A stretch of DNA of 64,000 nucleotides, taken from the NCBI GenBank assembly GCA_035772735.1, contig JASDFA010000020.1:104746001-104810000 (forward strand), read 5' to 3'. Made by a program: the position numbers and the translations under genes. Origin of the DNA: Datura wrightii. Lineage: Eukaryota; Streptophyta; Magnoliopsida; Solanales; Solanaceae. Of this stretch, positions 21,053-31,860 are shown piece by piece. The notes under the pieces were generated by a model. The model was not told the origin of the DNA, did not search any database, and saw only the letters and a list, made by a program, of their open reading frames with translations. Positions within the stretch are counted from its first letter, which is position 1; each line of letters starts with the position of its first letter.

Positions 21053-23374
21053 CTAGGGTGATGGATGATTTCTCTCGATCACCGTCCCCCCCCAGTAGTG
21101 CTTACACCTATCCGGTGGTGTTCCCATTAACTCCCGTGAATCCTTAATCTGCTTATCATAGCCTTGATCAATCACATTGATCACCGAGAGTTCTTCGTGC
21201 ACCATCGGGAGCTTGGGTGCCTTGTTCACATCGAACACCTCCACCTTGTCATGTGCTCGCATTGTTAGCTGCCCCGCAGCTACGTCAATTAGTGCTTTCC
21301 CGGTTGCCAAGAAAGGACGTCCCAAAAGAAATGGGACTTCCGCGTCTGGTTCAAAATCCAGCACGACAAAATCTATCGGGAAAATCATGGAGCCAACTTG
21401 CACCAGAACGTCCTCTACAATGCCATCAGGTCTGGCTAAGGAACGATCCGCCAACTGCAAGATTACCGTTGCGGGTCTAGGACTCCCTAGACCCAACTTT
21501 CTGAATACCGAATACGGCATCAAATTTATGCTCGCTCCCAAATCACACAATCCACGCGTTCAGATGCTCTGCCCAATAGTAATCTGGATAGTAAACCTCC
21601 CAGGGTCTTTTAGCTTTGTGGGCAGTCTATTTTGAATCCGGGAAGTGCACTCCTCGGTTAGAGCCACCATAGCATACTCAGTCAACTGACTTTTGTTTGC
21701 CACGATGTCCTTGATATACTGAGCATATTTCGGCACTCCCTGCAATACATCAACAAGAGGTAAGTTAATATGTACCTGTTTCAGCACCTCCATGAATTTC
21801 TTGAAACACACCTCCTCCTTGTGTTTCTTTAGTCGCTGAGGGAACGGGGGTGGAGGTCTTTCTGATTCAGCTTCCTTAGTCTTCCCCCTTTTAGTACTGT
21901 GCTCCCTCTCAACTTCTGCTACTCCCGACTGTTGAGGTGGTCTTTCTGGTTCCACCACTTTCAGCTGCAAACCACTCCTTGTGGTCACTGCATTTACCTG
22001 TTTGGGATTGGGATCCGTGTCGCTCAGCAGTCCTCCTCTAGGCCTTGTGTTTTGGGCACTAGCGAATTGCCCAAATTGATATTCAAGCGCCTTGGTAGCT
22101 AACTGGTTGTTTTTCACTTCGGCTGCCAATTTCACATAGTCAGCCTGCAATTGAGCTTGGTTAGCTATCATGGTCTTGAACATCTCCTCAATACTGGGTG
22201 ATGGTGGTGGAGGAGGTGCATTGTTGTTTCTGAATTGTGCTTGATAATTCTGCTACCCTCCTTGGTTCCTTTGCACACCCTGACCCGAACTTTGCCCCTG
22301 ATGGTTGTTGCTACCCCATGAGAAATTAGGGTGATTCCTCCAATTGGAATTGTAGCTACTACCATACTGTTGGTGGTTCCTTTGCGCATTTCCCACAAAG
22401 TTTACCGAGTCAGGATTGGCTCCACAACACTCAGCTGAGTGCTCACTGCTTCCACACACTTCACACCACATTTGCTGCACAGCATTAACTGGGGCTTGAG
22501 GCTGGTTCAATGTCATGTTGCTGAAGTGGGTGTTAAGTTGATTTTGCAATGCAGCTATCTGTGCAGCAATAGCTGTAAACCCATCCACTTCAAGGACTCC
22601 TGCTGCTTTCCTTGTCCCACCTCTTGATGAATCAGCATTCCATTCTGGATTGCCCTGCGAAATATGGTTCAACAAGGTATACAGCTCCTCATAAGTTTTT
22701 TCCAGCGCTTGCCCTCCAGCTGCTGAGTCTAGCAATATTCTGGTGTGGGGTTCCAAACCCTCTATAAAAGTGTGCACCATCACATCATTGGACTGATAAT
22801 GATGAGGACAATCCCGCAACATAGATTTGAATCTCTCCCAGGCCTGATATAAATTCTCTCCCTCTCTCTGTTTGAAACTTAGAATTTGACTTCTAAGTCT
22901 TGCTGTTTTACCAGAGGGAAAAAACCGTATCAAAAACTTCCGTGCAAGATCATCCCACGTAGAAATAGAATTCGGTGGCTCAGCTTTCAACCACCTCTTG
23001 GCTTCTCCCAATAATGAGAATGGGAACAATGTAAGCCGGACATAGTCTGATGACACTCCAACAGGGATGTAACTGTCACTTATCTCCAAAAAATTTTGGA
23101 GATGCTGCTGTGGATCTTCATGAGGGAGACCGGTAAACTGCCCGCTAGTGTGCAACAACTGCACCATATTCTGTTTAAGTTCAAATCTCCCTCCTGGCTC
23201 AGGTTTGCGGATACTAGATGTAACATTATTGGCATGTGGGATTGCCACCTCGCGAACCGGCCGAGCTGCTACTTTTTCGGCACTAACACTGCACGTACTA
23301 CCGGTGGATTCTGTTGTTAATCCATGATCATCTGTCTGAGCAACTGCAGCTTTCTTTGTAGAGCTTCTCTCCAT
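21053..23374 (-). pseudogene. gag-pro: Gag-protease fusion of Athila-like element (E4)
   Basis: One reading frame runs from MERSSTKKAAVAQ (23374) to 21053, about 773 codons, broken only by TAG at 22253 and TGA at 21560. Residues about 100-260 are the retrotransposon gag domain, with WDDLARKFLIRFFPSGKTAR and NLYQAWERFKSMLRDCPHH. A CEVCGSSEHSAEC zinc knuckle follows near residue 305, then a Gln/Asn-rich stretch. A long Pro/Glu linker (PERPPQQ, ERPPPPFP) leads to the retropepsin MCDLGASINLMPYSVFRKLG with its catalytic Asp, ending FLLGRPFLATG. The start is the first ATG after the primer site. RT, RNase H and integrase do not follow; the frame runs into a C-run and the post-integrase segment. The product could package RNA but would need enzymes from a partner element. 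Confidence 0.87.
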
Positions 23375-23546
23375 TTACTGTGAAATATTCTTTCTGGCTC
23401 TATATATGATTCCACCAGCTCCTTGTCTCTTTCCAGTGTTCAACAAAAATTAAGTCTGCAAAATACAAGCTAAGACCAAGTTGTCAACACTAAGAAAATA
23501 AAAATACAGTAAATTAACACTTAAAACAAATTCACCAATTGCCAAG

Positions 23547-23564
23547 TCCCCGGCAACGGCGCCA
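23547..23564 (-). other. Primer-binding site, tRNA-Asp (E4)
   Basis: The minus strand reads TGGCGCCGTTGCCGGGGA, complementary to the 3' end of plant tRNA-Asp over 18 bases. This primer is typical of Athila/Tat elements and separates E4 from the tRNA-Met-primed chromoviruses in the window. It lies six bases after the LTR end. Confidence 0.92.
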
Positions 23565-24473
23565 AAAACTTGTTCGGGTGTTTTGTGTGTATATAAAATG
23601 ACACGCAAGTGCACGTGGTCGAACAAGTAGTAAAGTGGCTTTAGTAAGCCAAGTATCGATCCCACAGAGACTTGGATGAAGTTCAATCTGCTCAAGTGTA
23701 CTATATTTTACTTCTAAAAATGCAGACAACAGTGTAACCAAAAAGTTGATATTTTGTTTTATAATTTTTTATACTAAAGCTAAAACAATTATCTAATTTG
23801 AGTCTGAACTATGAATGAGAGCATGCTGAGGTTAAACGAACATGTAATGAAATTAATTATCATCATACTTTGGTTAATCTTTTCCTCCAGTTGCTAGCCA
23901 AGAACATTTTCCAAGAGATTAAAACTCTCGTATTTAACCTCACTTAAGAATCATGAACCATCCACCTACATTTCTGTGATTAAATGCAACTCATGTTCTA
24001 GCCATACAATTCCGGTTCCTAAATTGACTCATACGACTTTCAGGTATATTTCTATCCTTAAAGCAAATCAAGACTCAATTTTCCCAAACCAAGTAAAGAA
24101 CATATCCTATTAATTCACAACTTTCCAATTTCTTGCTCTCTCGAGTGAAACCGGACTTTTTAGATATACACTAACGCAGACCACACACTAATGCAGTAAG
24201 AACAAGAATTAATAGAATAACATGGAAGAAAAGATGAAAAACCAAAGAATCAATGATCACATTTCATCACAATTGTTCATAACCTCAGCAAGAAGAGGAA
24301 TTAGCCACTCATTTGTGGATTAAACATCTTAAAATGAGTGTTAATCATACAAGCAATTGAATTGAAGAAGAAAGAAAGAGAGAAAAAACCCTGATATTTT
24401 CGTCCCTCAATTGCCTGTAACCCACGTTCTTGCTCCACCAAGTCAGAATATTGAAAAATGAACCTAAGTGTTT

Positions 24474-24481
24474 TATTTATA
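24474..24481 (-). promoter_or_regulatory. LTR TATA box (E4)
   Basis: The minus strand reads TATAAATA in the context CAGTATAAATAAAAC. It lies 32 bases downstream, in element sense, of the 12-bp-arm hairpin at 24514-24555. It is the likely core promoter of the E4 RNA. Confidence 0.6.
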
Positions 24482-24513
24482 CTGCTGGGAATTTTTCCCG
24501 GAATAACGAGCAA

Positions 24514-24743
24514 CGTGTCACGGAGTGCATCGCGGAGCACTGCCTCCGTGACACGCTACGGACGCGGACTGTCACTGGAACTGGGGGTCCAGGAATTAAG
24601 GCCCAACGTGGCACGGCGTGCAATGGGGAGCCAAGCCACCGTGCCACGGACCGGACGCGGACCCTCTCTAGAATTTGGGCGAACTTTCCCTATCCAGGCA
24701 GAAGGCCTCCGCGATGGCAGCGTGACACGGCTCCATCGCGGAG
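24514..24743 (-). repeat. Three perfect hairpin cassettes upstream of the E4 TATA box
   Basis: Hairpin 1 has 12-bp arms CGTGTCACGGAG (24514-24525) and CTCCGTGACACG (24544-24555), loop 18 nt. Hairpin 2 has 10-bp arms CGTGGCACGG (24607-24616) and CCGTGCCACG (24639-24648), loop 22 nt. Hairpin 3 has 11-bp arms CTCCGCGATGG (24707-24717) and CCATCGCGGAG (24733-24743), loop 15 nt. All three are GC-rich in an AT-rich LTR. The same arms and loop words occur in the E9 LTR. Confidence 0.85.
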
Positions 24744-24990
24744 CCCCTTTATTTCATGCTGTCCAATGCCTTGTTCCTTGCTCGCATCCAAGTCCAACCC
24801 CGATATCCTCCAACATGCATTTTAGCTTCCCGAAATTAAATTTTACCTGCAAAACAATGCTAATCATGTTGGTTAGTATAAATTCACATTTTATTACCAA
24901 TTACATGAGAATGTATACACATTGGTAGATAAACAAGGCTAAAATGGTACTTTTGAGTATCACTTGGGCATATAAATTTGCCCAAGATCA

Positions 24991-25006
24991 CTTACCCCAC
25001 ACTTAA
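24991..25006 (-). other. Polypurine tract (right E4 unit)
   Basis: The minus strand reads AAGTGTGGGGTAAG directly before the LTR start TGATCTTGGG. It identifies the shared LTR as the 3' LTR of the right unit. Confidence 0.65.
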
Positions 25007-26836
25007 ATCCTTGTTCGTCCTCGAACAACAATCCTACACTTCATGCAATTTACATCCCAACCTCGCTACTTTGGTTCGACAATTTAGGCTACGGTCATAC
25101 CGATTATTCAACACAACAAATCATCAAGAAAACATGCATGGTCTTATCAATGCAATGACCTTCAATACATTAAGACCCCCTAGACTTTAAGAATCGACTC
25201 TCGATATTGGCAAACTCATACAAATCAGCTGATCAAGATATCCGACACGAAAATTAATCTTTCATCAAGCATGTGCCCTCACAACACAAGAGAATCTTCC
25301 CTTTTTTGCTCATATGACTCACAAAAATTCAAGCAGGGGCATGTAAAAACAATTTCGCTCTCTCTCCTAAAAGAATTCACATGCATCGTGTCATGACCCA
25401 TAAGCTTTCCCTTAGTGTATTACTCCACTAATATAAAGAAGTGCGATGTAAGATCACGTAGGACTTGAACGGGTTGTAATGGAAGCTACGGAACTAGTAA
25501 ATATTGGATTAGCTAATAATAGCCACTAGCATCCTTAAGCGCCTTTTCAACACATCCCATCAACTCATGGACATTGTTTCTTTTTTTTCATCATCCCCTT
25601 CTTGATGATTTTCTTTAGTATGGCCCATCGTATGAAGCACGCTTGACACAACAACAAAGATTATTCATGCACCTTCATTATCGTTTATTTATAGCAAGTG
25701 CACCTTCAACCTTTTCTTTTCTTCTATCACTCTGCTTTTCTTTTTCTTTTCATCATTCTCACTCCTTGACAATTCGGGAAGATGATTTTCTCTTCTTAAG
25801 TGCTTAAGAGTTTTGTATAGACTTTACGGCTAATGAAAAGAAGGAATTAAGCTCGATTTACACTTTATGACAAAAGAAAAAAATAATAGGCTAAAGGCTC
25901 AATGGGCTGACTAGGGTATACAATCAAGGTGTGTACGACAAGGAAAAATAGAAACTCTCGGTTAAAACAAAGAAATACCTACATCCTTTCCTACAATACA
26001 CCTTCTTCATTTCGTTTTGTACACACACCAGGAAAGTTCTAGACACTTCACAATAGCATGGAATATCAACACCTCACTTCACACTCTCTGCACATGCTCA
26101 ATTCAAGATGTATTCACAGACTCTTCAATCAGCTAATTACAGGAATTCAAACATTAAGCCTCAATAACACTGAATCGAACTTTATGGCCTAGGTATCTCA
26201 ACATATTTACAAAGTTGTATGCTTTCATACGAATCACCTTTGCATTTTAAATATCATGTACAACACGCAACCAGAATTTCGCAACCATACAGTAACTACA
26301 GGTTTTGGGATGCAACCCACCAAGAAAAAAACTAAAAAATAATTGAAAAAAAACTACTCCTAACGACTACATTTCCCTTAAGACGGTCGTCATCCATCCA
26401 TCATAGGGAACGGTCACTAACTATGACTTTGATTCAATGGGACCATTCTCGGTAAAAGAACCGAAAACAAACACCGAGAAACCCAAGAATTAAAAAATGT
26501 TGAAAATATCGATCATTTCGATAACAAAAATATGTACAAAATATTTTTAAAAAAATTAAAAAAAAATATCGATCATTTCGATAACAAAAATATGTATAGA
26601 ATCAGAATCAGCTAGCAACATTCAGCAACACACATCAATTTCACATAACAACAAATTAAAAATTCACAACTCACAGGGACAAACAAATTTTCACATACAC
26701 GACCACAGAATAGAGCATACATACAAAACAGCCCAGCCCAGCACCTAACTACTCCCACCCCACATTTATCTCGAACACTGTCCCCAGTGTTCATAAAAAT
26801 TAAAATAGCACAAAATCGGGTGGTGGAACTCCCTGA
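25007..26836 (-). other. Long 3' untranslated region of E4, no gene seen
   Basis: This is AT-rich sequence between the ORF3 stop and the purine tract. I find no coding signal above about 60 codons that resembles a known protein. It contains a 60-base-spaced direct repeat with ATCGATCATTTCGATAAC at 26519 and 26579. Long untranslated regions between the env-position ORF and the 3' LTR are usual in Athila-like elements. Confidence 0.6.
26510..26600. repeat. Direct repeat, about 34-bp unit at 60-bp spacing
   Basis: The word AAATATCGATCATTTCGATA and about 14 following bases occur at 26513 and again at 26573, separated by an A/T spacer. The unit itself contains ATCGAT...ATCGAT-like inverted words. 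It is a local duplication inside the E4 untranslated region. Confidence 0.7.
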
Positions 26837-28057
26837 TCAGTCAAAGTATTCCACTTCTTCGTCGGGTGCTGCTGCTTCACCTCCCATGTCCGAGTCGCCT
26901 CCATCGTCATCATCGGACTCCACATCGAAGTCCTCCCGACGTGTCTCCTCATCTGTGGGGACATCATCATATGTGGGCTCTACAAATGCTGGCCCCACTC
27001 GGCATAGAGCCCTGGCGTTTTCGCCGAAGGGGTAGTCTAGCTCGAGCTTCCATAGCTCCTCCTCTGTCGCCGGCCTCCCTCCTATCCTCAGCTGGAGCAT
27101 CTGCATCCCATACATTTGAGCCATATACTGGTCATCACGAGCATGTCGCTCGCCAAGTGTAAGCACTGGCCCGTGGGTGCTGTCGGGAGCCTTAGTTTTA
27201 GTAACATCTAAGGCCCGCTGCTCCATCTGCGGGATATAGTCAAGGGCCTCCTCCTTGACATCTAGGCCCCTGAGGAAGGTGGTAAGTAGTTCACCAAAGC
27301 CATACCTGTGCCCCTGGTGCAACCGGGCTCTCTTCATGGCGGAGATAATTACCGCCCCCACGTTGATCTCCAGCCCTTTCATCAGGGCGTACACCAGGCA
27401 TACATGATCTCGGGTTACATCAGTCATATGTACCCCCGGGATTAGGCATGAGCAGACTATCTTCAGCTAGATTCGGGGTTCCCTGTTCATCTGTGAATAT
27501 GGCAAAGTCTGGTGGTAGCCCCTCTCTTTGTGTCTGCTCCATCTAGCTGTCGATCGGGTCCCACACAATGTGCGTCTGATGTCCGCATACGGTGGGGTAA
27601 TGTTCAGCTGTCGGAGTACGTGGGCGTCTGTGTCCCGCGCTCCTATGATGGCATTGAGGTGGTGGGACTCCAAGGTGACTATTTGCCCTCTGATCTTGAT
27701 GGTGTGACTTCTGATCGTCGAGTTCCAATAGGCATAAAATTCCCGAACCAGGTGCAAATTGCATTCCTTGGGCTCTTCAAATATGAAATTGAGCCCAGCT
27801 GCCTCGATCCGGTGGACCATCCTAGGGAACTCCTGTGCCAATGGTTCCCGTGCTATATGCTCCTCGGGGAAATATTTGTTTTCTTTGTGCTTCGCGTACC
27901 ACTTTTTCCCCTCATCAGTCACCCATATCGTTCTGTATTGGTGGCGTGGGCCGTGTGGAACTGCTGGTGCAGCTGGGACTGCTGTGCCCAGTCTGATTCG
28001 CTACCTTCCGGTGCCCGAAGTTGATGCGCCTTTCCCTTTCTCTTGCCTGCTTGCCAT
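26837..28057 (-). pseudogene. ORF3 (env-position protein), right E4 unit
   Basis: One frame of about 406 codons runs from ATG at 28057 to 26837. It is broken by TAG at codon 19 (AAG in the other copy) and by one stop near 27467. The N-terminus is basic and Gly/Ala/Pro-rich. Residues about 45-170 include KKWYAKHKENKYFPEEH and LVREFYAYWNSTIRSH, the conserved part of a family often annotated as putative plant transposon protein. An Ala/Lys/Met-rich middle and a strongly acidic end (VESDDDDGGDSD) follow. I see no signal peptide or clear membrane span, so a true envelope is not supported. E5 has a homologue with VREFYANYYCT. The role is unknown. Confidence 0.78.
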
Positions 28058-29430
28058 TTTACCTGTCAACCCAAGTAGACAAGATCAATGTTAAGCTAAC
28101 AGATATTAACTTTGGCTAAGGTTGGGTTACGCTAGGTTACCCCGCACTTAGTCCTTAGCTACAGTTACAACACTACGACAAGATTATCTTTATTTACACA
28201 TAATAATTAACTATACAACATGCTTAGTGCGTTCGAAAAATTCGACGGTATATCTTCTGCGTACTACTCAGACTTCGTACAGCTAATCACAATCACTGCC
28301 ATCGCTAACATTTTACCCATCACACTTAGCAAAGAAAAACAAAGAAACAAAAACAACAACAAAAATTTATCTACACGAACCTATACAACTAACCAAATTC
28401 TTACAAATTTCAACATTCCCTTAACCAAAGAATCCGTCGTTCTATTAACATCCTAACAATTTGTATATCGACTCATCTCATTCAACATGTACATCAAGGC
28501 ATGAAATTCATAATTTCACAACATTTTCAACTTCAAATTCAAAAACAAGCCCTACAATTGATGTTATCAAGCAAATTCGATTAATTTATGCAATCGACAA
28601 GTTCAAGCAATCATAACAACATTCCGAACACTCATCAACAACAATTAAACTTGAATTCATGATTAATTTCTACTTAGGGCAATTTAGCTCACCTCCCATG
28701 CTCAATATCGAAGAAAATTGACAAGAATTTGAGAGGAACTCGAAAAACATACCATGACTTTGAAGAATCGAAGAAAACTTGTTGACTTTCTTGCCTTACT
28801 CCGTGTCACGTTGATGGGGGATGGGTTTTGGGGGGTTTGGTCGCGGAGAGATTAAAAAATGAGGGAAAAGGGAGGGTTTTCGGGGTTAAAAAGTAAGGAA
28901 ATCGCGCGGGTCACCCGGCGACCCGGTGTGACCCATCGCGATATACAAGGCAACGTGTGTGCACTGCCTCCGTGACATGGAGCCATCGCGAGACTGTTCT
29001 GAAAATTTTTAAAATTTCCGAATTATACCTCATGTCACGGAGGTAACGCGTCGCCTCAACTCACTGTTTGCCACTTTTTATTAATTTTCCATACCTCGAC
29101 TTTTCCTTCACGATTTCGTGCATATTTTTCTTCGTTTGACCTGAAATTCATCTCACTGTACAAAATTGGTTAGAATTATAGGTTTCACTCTAAATACAAA
29201 TAAAACAAAAACTAAAACAAAAAATTTTTGTAGTAAATCAAGAAAAAGAAAAAGAAAAGAAAAATCTATTTACACTTTACAAAATGAAAAAAAAAATTTC
29301 ACGGGTTGCCTCCCGTGCAGCGCCTGGTTTACCGTCGCGGCTCGACGTCGTTAAGCTCAATTGTCCTCTAGGGTGATGGATGATTTCTCTCGATCACCGC
29401 CCCCCCCCCCCCCCCCCCCCGAGTAGTGCT
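27814..29430 (-). repeat. Right copy of the E4 internal duplication
   Basis: It is nearly identical to 19451-21102, with a C-run of 21 and deletions of about 16 and 27 bases at the two hairpins. It includes the post-integrase motif (29305-29350), a possible intron (28063-28753) and the start of ORF3. On its right it changes at AGTAGTGCT into the LTR fragment, so gag and protease are missing in this unit. Confidence 0.85.
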
Positions 29431-29432
29431 AA

Positions 29433-29595
29433 TCCCAAAATTACATTTTACCTGCAAAACAATGCTAATCATGTTGGTTAGTATAAATTCACATTTTATT
29501 ACCAATTACATGAGAATGTATACACATTGGTAGATAAACAAGGCTAAAATGGTACTTTTGAGTATCACTTGGGCATATAAATTTGCCCAAGATCA
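29433..29595 (-). repeat. 5'-terminal fragment of F4 LTR (163 bp)
   Basis: It matches 24828-24990 with only about two to three differences near its inner end, and it ends exactly at the LTR terminus TGATCTTGGG (minus). It is joined internally to AGTAGTGCT after the C-run, so most of the LTR, the primer site, gag and protease were lost between. The outer edge abuts E5 gag. Confidence 0.85.
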
Positions 29596-31320
29596 GCTTG
29601 CTGAAGAGCGACGCCAAGCTATCGAAGCTGAGCGGGCTAGAAGGAATACAGGTACAGACGGTAGAGGCACCGATACTTTGATAATGATGATGATGATGAT
29701 ATTGATGAGGACGGTGCCACTAGAGCTATTGTCCCTCCCACTTTGCCTGCTGGGGCAAAGTTTTATATTACCAGTGTGATGATCCAATTGCTCAACATGT
29801 AGGGGATATTTGCGGGTCATCCCACTAATGATGCACATACTCACTTGACAAATTTTTTGGGTATTTACAAAGCATACAAGCAACCGGGGGTGAGTCAAGA
29901 TGTGATAAGGCTGAGGTTATTTCCCTTTTCCCTATGGAGTGAGGCAACATTGTGGTTGGCTAAACGACCAAATAATTCTATCACTACTTAGAGGGAGCTC
30001 TAAAGAGCTTTTCTTGAGAGATTCTTTCCATCTTCCAGAGCATTGCAGCTAAAAGATGAAATTTATAAATTTAGGTAATCGAATTCTTAAGAACTTCAGG
30101 AGACATGGTTGCGGTTCAACAAGTAGCTAAAAAAGGTGCCCAACCATGGGATCCCAGATGATACACTGTTTGAAATATTTTATAGGTCTCTGAATGCTAA
30201 TACCAAGGCAGTGACAGATACTATCTCTGGAAGAACATTCATGAGTCATACATATATTGAGGCTACTGAGGTCCTTGATAGGATCATCAAAACCAACCAC
30301 AAATGGCACACAAGAGAGTCAGAAGCCTCGGCTAGTCCTTATGCAGTGGGTATGTATGTAGAGTAGAGAAGAAAGGAGGAAGAGCGATATCATGATATTT
30401 CTAAGATCAAAACCACAATGGGCCTTCTTGATAAACATATTATTATAGTTGGGATAGAAAAGTTGAATGTAGTTTGTTCCCAGGGCAAGGCCCCGAGTAA
30501 TGATAGAGACGGGTCAGAGTATGAGGAGGAATTCAATTATTTGAATGATTAAGGGGTGGGTTTTCGGACCAACACACAAGGGTCTAACCAAGACTCTTGG
30601 CGTCAATGGGAACCAAGGCTAGAATTATTATGGAGGAAATGACTACAACCGAGGCCAATACAGGGATAGGAGTAGAGGTAGAGACAATGGTGACAGGAAA
30701 AAGCATGAGGAGTACAAAATGATAGAAGTAGTCTCTATGTTCCTCAAAGAAATCGTGACCTAGAGTCTAGTGGTTCAAGTGTGAAAGATATGTTGTTGAA
30801 AGTACTCAATTAGATGGAGGTGATAGATGGCCATTTTAAGGAACTCCGCTCTGACATTTCTAGTATGAACCAAAAGGTGGAATCATATGCTATTCCCATA
30901 AAGCAGATTGAGCAAAAGCTTGGTCAGATGTCTATTGCTATGATCAAGAGGCAAAAGGACATGTTTCCTAGAAATATAGTTTAGAATCCAAAAATGAAAG
31001 CCATTGCATGGAGGTCACTACTAGGAGTGGAAAGGCGATAGTTGATCCTCCTATATTGATTGTTACTGATGAGATAGTCAAGCCCTCGGTTATTGATGAT
31101 AATAAGGTGGCGGACTTTGAGGAATAGGTTTTGATTGATTATGCAGTTGAGAAGGCAGCTCCTAGTAATACAGAAGAGCATGGGTTTGAAAAAGGGAAAG
31201 AGAAGGAGGTAACTCAAAAGATAACACCCATTCCTAGACCTCCTCACCCTTTCCTACAAAGGCTGAAGAAGAAGGTTGAAGATAGGAAGTATCACAAATT
31301 TATTTCAATGCAGAAATAAT
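29596..31320 (+). pseudogene. gag: Gag remnant (E5)
   Basis: The readable frame starts QLAEERRQAIEAERARR and contains an Asp-rich run coded by GATGAT repeats (29683-29705). The capsid domain shows GHPTNDAHTHLTNFLGI, LRLFPFSLWSEATLWL, FLERFFPSS and PNHGIPDDTLFEIFYRSL, closely like Athila gag. EVLDRIIKTNHKWHTRE ends the domain near 30315. A poorly conserved linker and a Pro/Lys-rich PRPPHPFLQRLKKK block (31235-31280) come before protease. Many TAG stops interrupt it. No zinc knuckle is clear. Confidence 0.8.
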
Positions 31321-31429
31321 TATTTATGAACATCCCATTAGCTGAGGCACTTGAGAAAATGTCCGGCTATGCTAAATTTATAAAGGACCTTTTCACTAGA
31401 AAGAGGACCATGCCTTTGAACCTGCTGAT

Positions 31430-31860
31430 AATTTGCACCACAGTAGTGTAATAGCATCTTGGTCTCTTGTGCAGAAGAAGGAAGACCCTGGAGCTTTCAC
31501 CATAACGTGCACTACTGGAGCTTTAAACTTTGCTAAGGAATTATGTGATCTGGGTACTAGTATAAATATGATGTCATTGGCAGAGTTTAGAGAGTTGGGG
31601 TTGGGAGCCCTCAAACCGACTACAATGCGGCTATTAATGGCAGATTGCACGGTGAATAATCCAGTGGGAATTCTTTATGATGTGCTGGTGAAACTGGAGT
31701 CCTTTATATTTCCAACCAACTTTGTTATTCTAGACTATGATGTTGATTTTGAGGTCCCCATTATCCTAAGGCGACCATTACTCGCCACCGGGCGTGCTCT
31801 TGTAGACATGGAGACTGAACATCTAAAATTCTGATTGAACAATGAAGAGGTGACATTTAA
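31430..31860 (+). pseudogene. pol: Aspartic protease (E5)
   Basis: CDLGTSINMMSLAEFRELG carries the retropepsin catalytic Asp, and IILRRPLLATGRALVDME is the conserved end. It matches the E4 protease (CDLGASINLM...FLLGRPFLATG) in order and spacing. The frame is open for about 130 codons, then stops at 31832. Confidence 0.83.

Larger units (their letters stand above)
19451..21102 (-). repeat. Left copy of a 1.65-kb duplication (post-integrase to ORF3)
   Basis: This stretch is nearly identical to 27814-29430. Both start at GGACCATCCTAGGG and end in a C-run followed by AGTAGTGCT. Differences are scattered substitutions, the C-run length (8 against 21) and two deletions in the right copy. The duplication reflects the two units of E4 rather than a separate repeat. 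Confidence 0.85.
23571..24990 (-). repeat. F4 LTR, 1,420 bp, shared by two E4 units
   Basis: On the minus strand the LTR starts TGATCTTGGGCA (24990) after a purine tract and ends CCCGAACA (23571) just before the tRNA-Asp site, so it has TG...CA ends. Its first 163 bases are almost identical to 29433-29595, which implies recent activity or gene conversion. It carries three perfect hairpins (24514-24743) and a TATA box (24474-24481). No gene lies in it. Confidence 0.88.
19451..29595 (-). mobile_element. E4: F4 Athila-like non-autonomous tandem
   Basis: Read on the minus strand from the right: a 163-bp LTR start (29595-29433), post-integrase segment, ORF3, 3' untranslated region, purine tract, full LTR (24990-23571), tRNA-Asp primer site, gag-protease, post-integrase segment, and the start of ORF3 cut at 19451. 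One LTR is shared by two units. Neither unit has RT, RNase H or integrase: protease joins the post-integrase segment through a C-run in the left unit, and the right unit carries the same C-run joint. The right end is an exact LTR terminus abutting E5 gag, so E4 probably inserted into E5. Confidence 0.82.

Noticed and set aside
23547..23564. tRNA-Asp gene
   Set aside because: Only the last 18 bases of the tRNA sequence are matched, at an LTR boundary; it is a primer-binding site, not a gene.
26837..28057. True retroviral envelope gene
   Set aside because: The ORF is in the env position, but it has no signal peptide, no clear membrane span and no cleavage-like site; it has a basic start and an acidic end and matches a plant retroelement-specific family instead.
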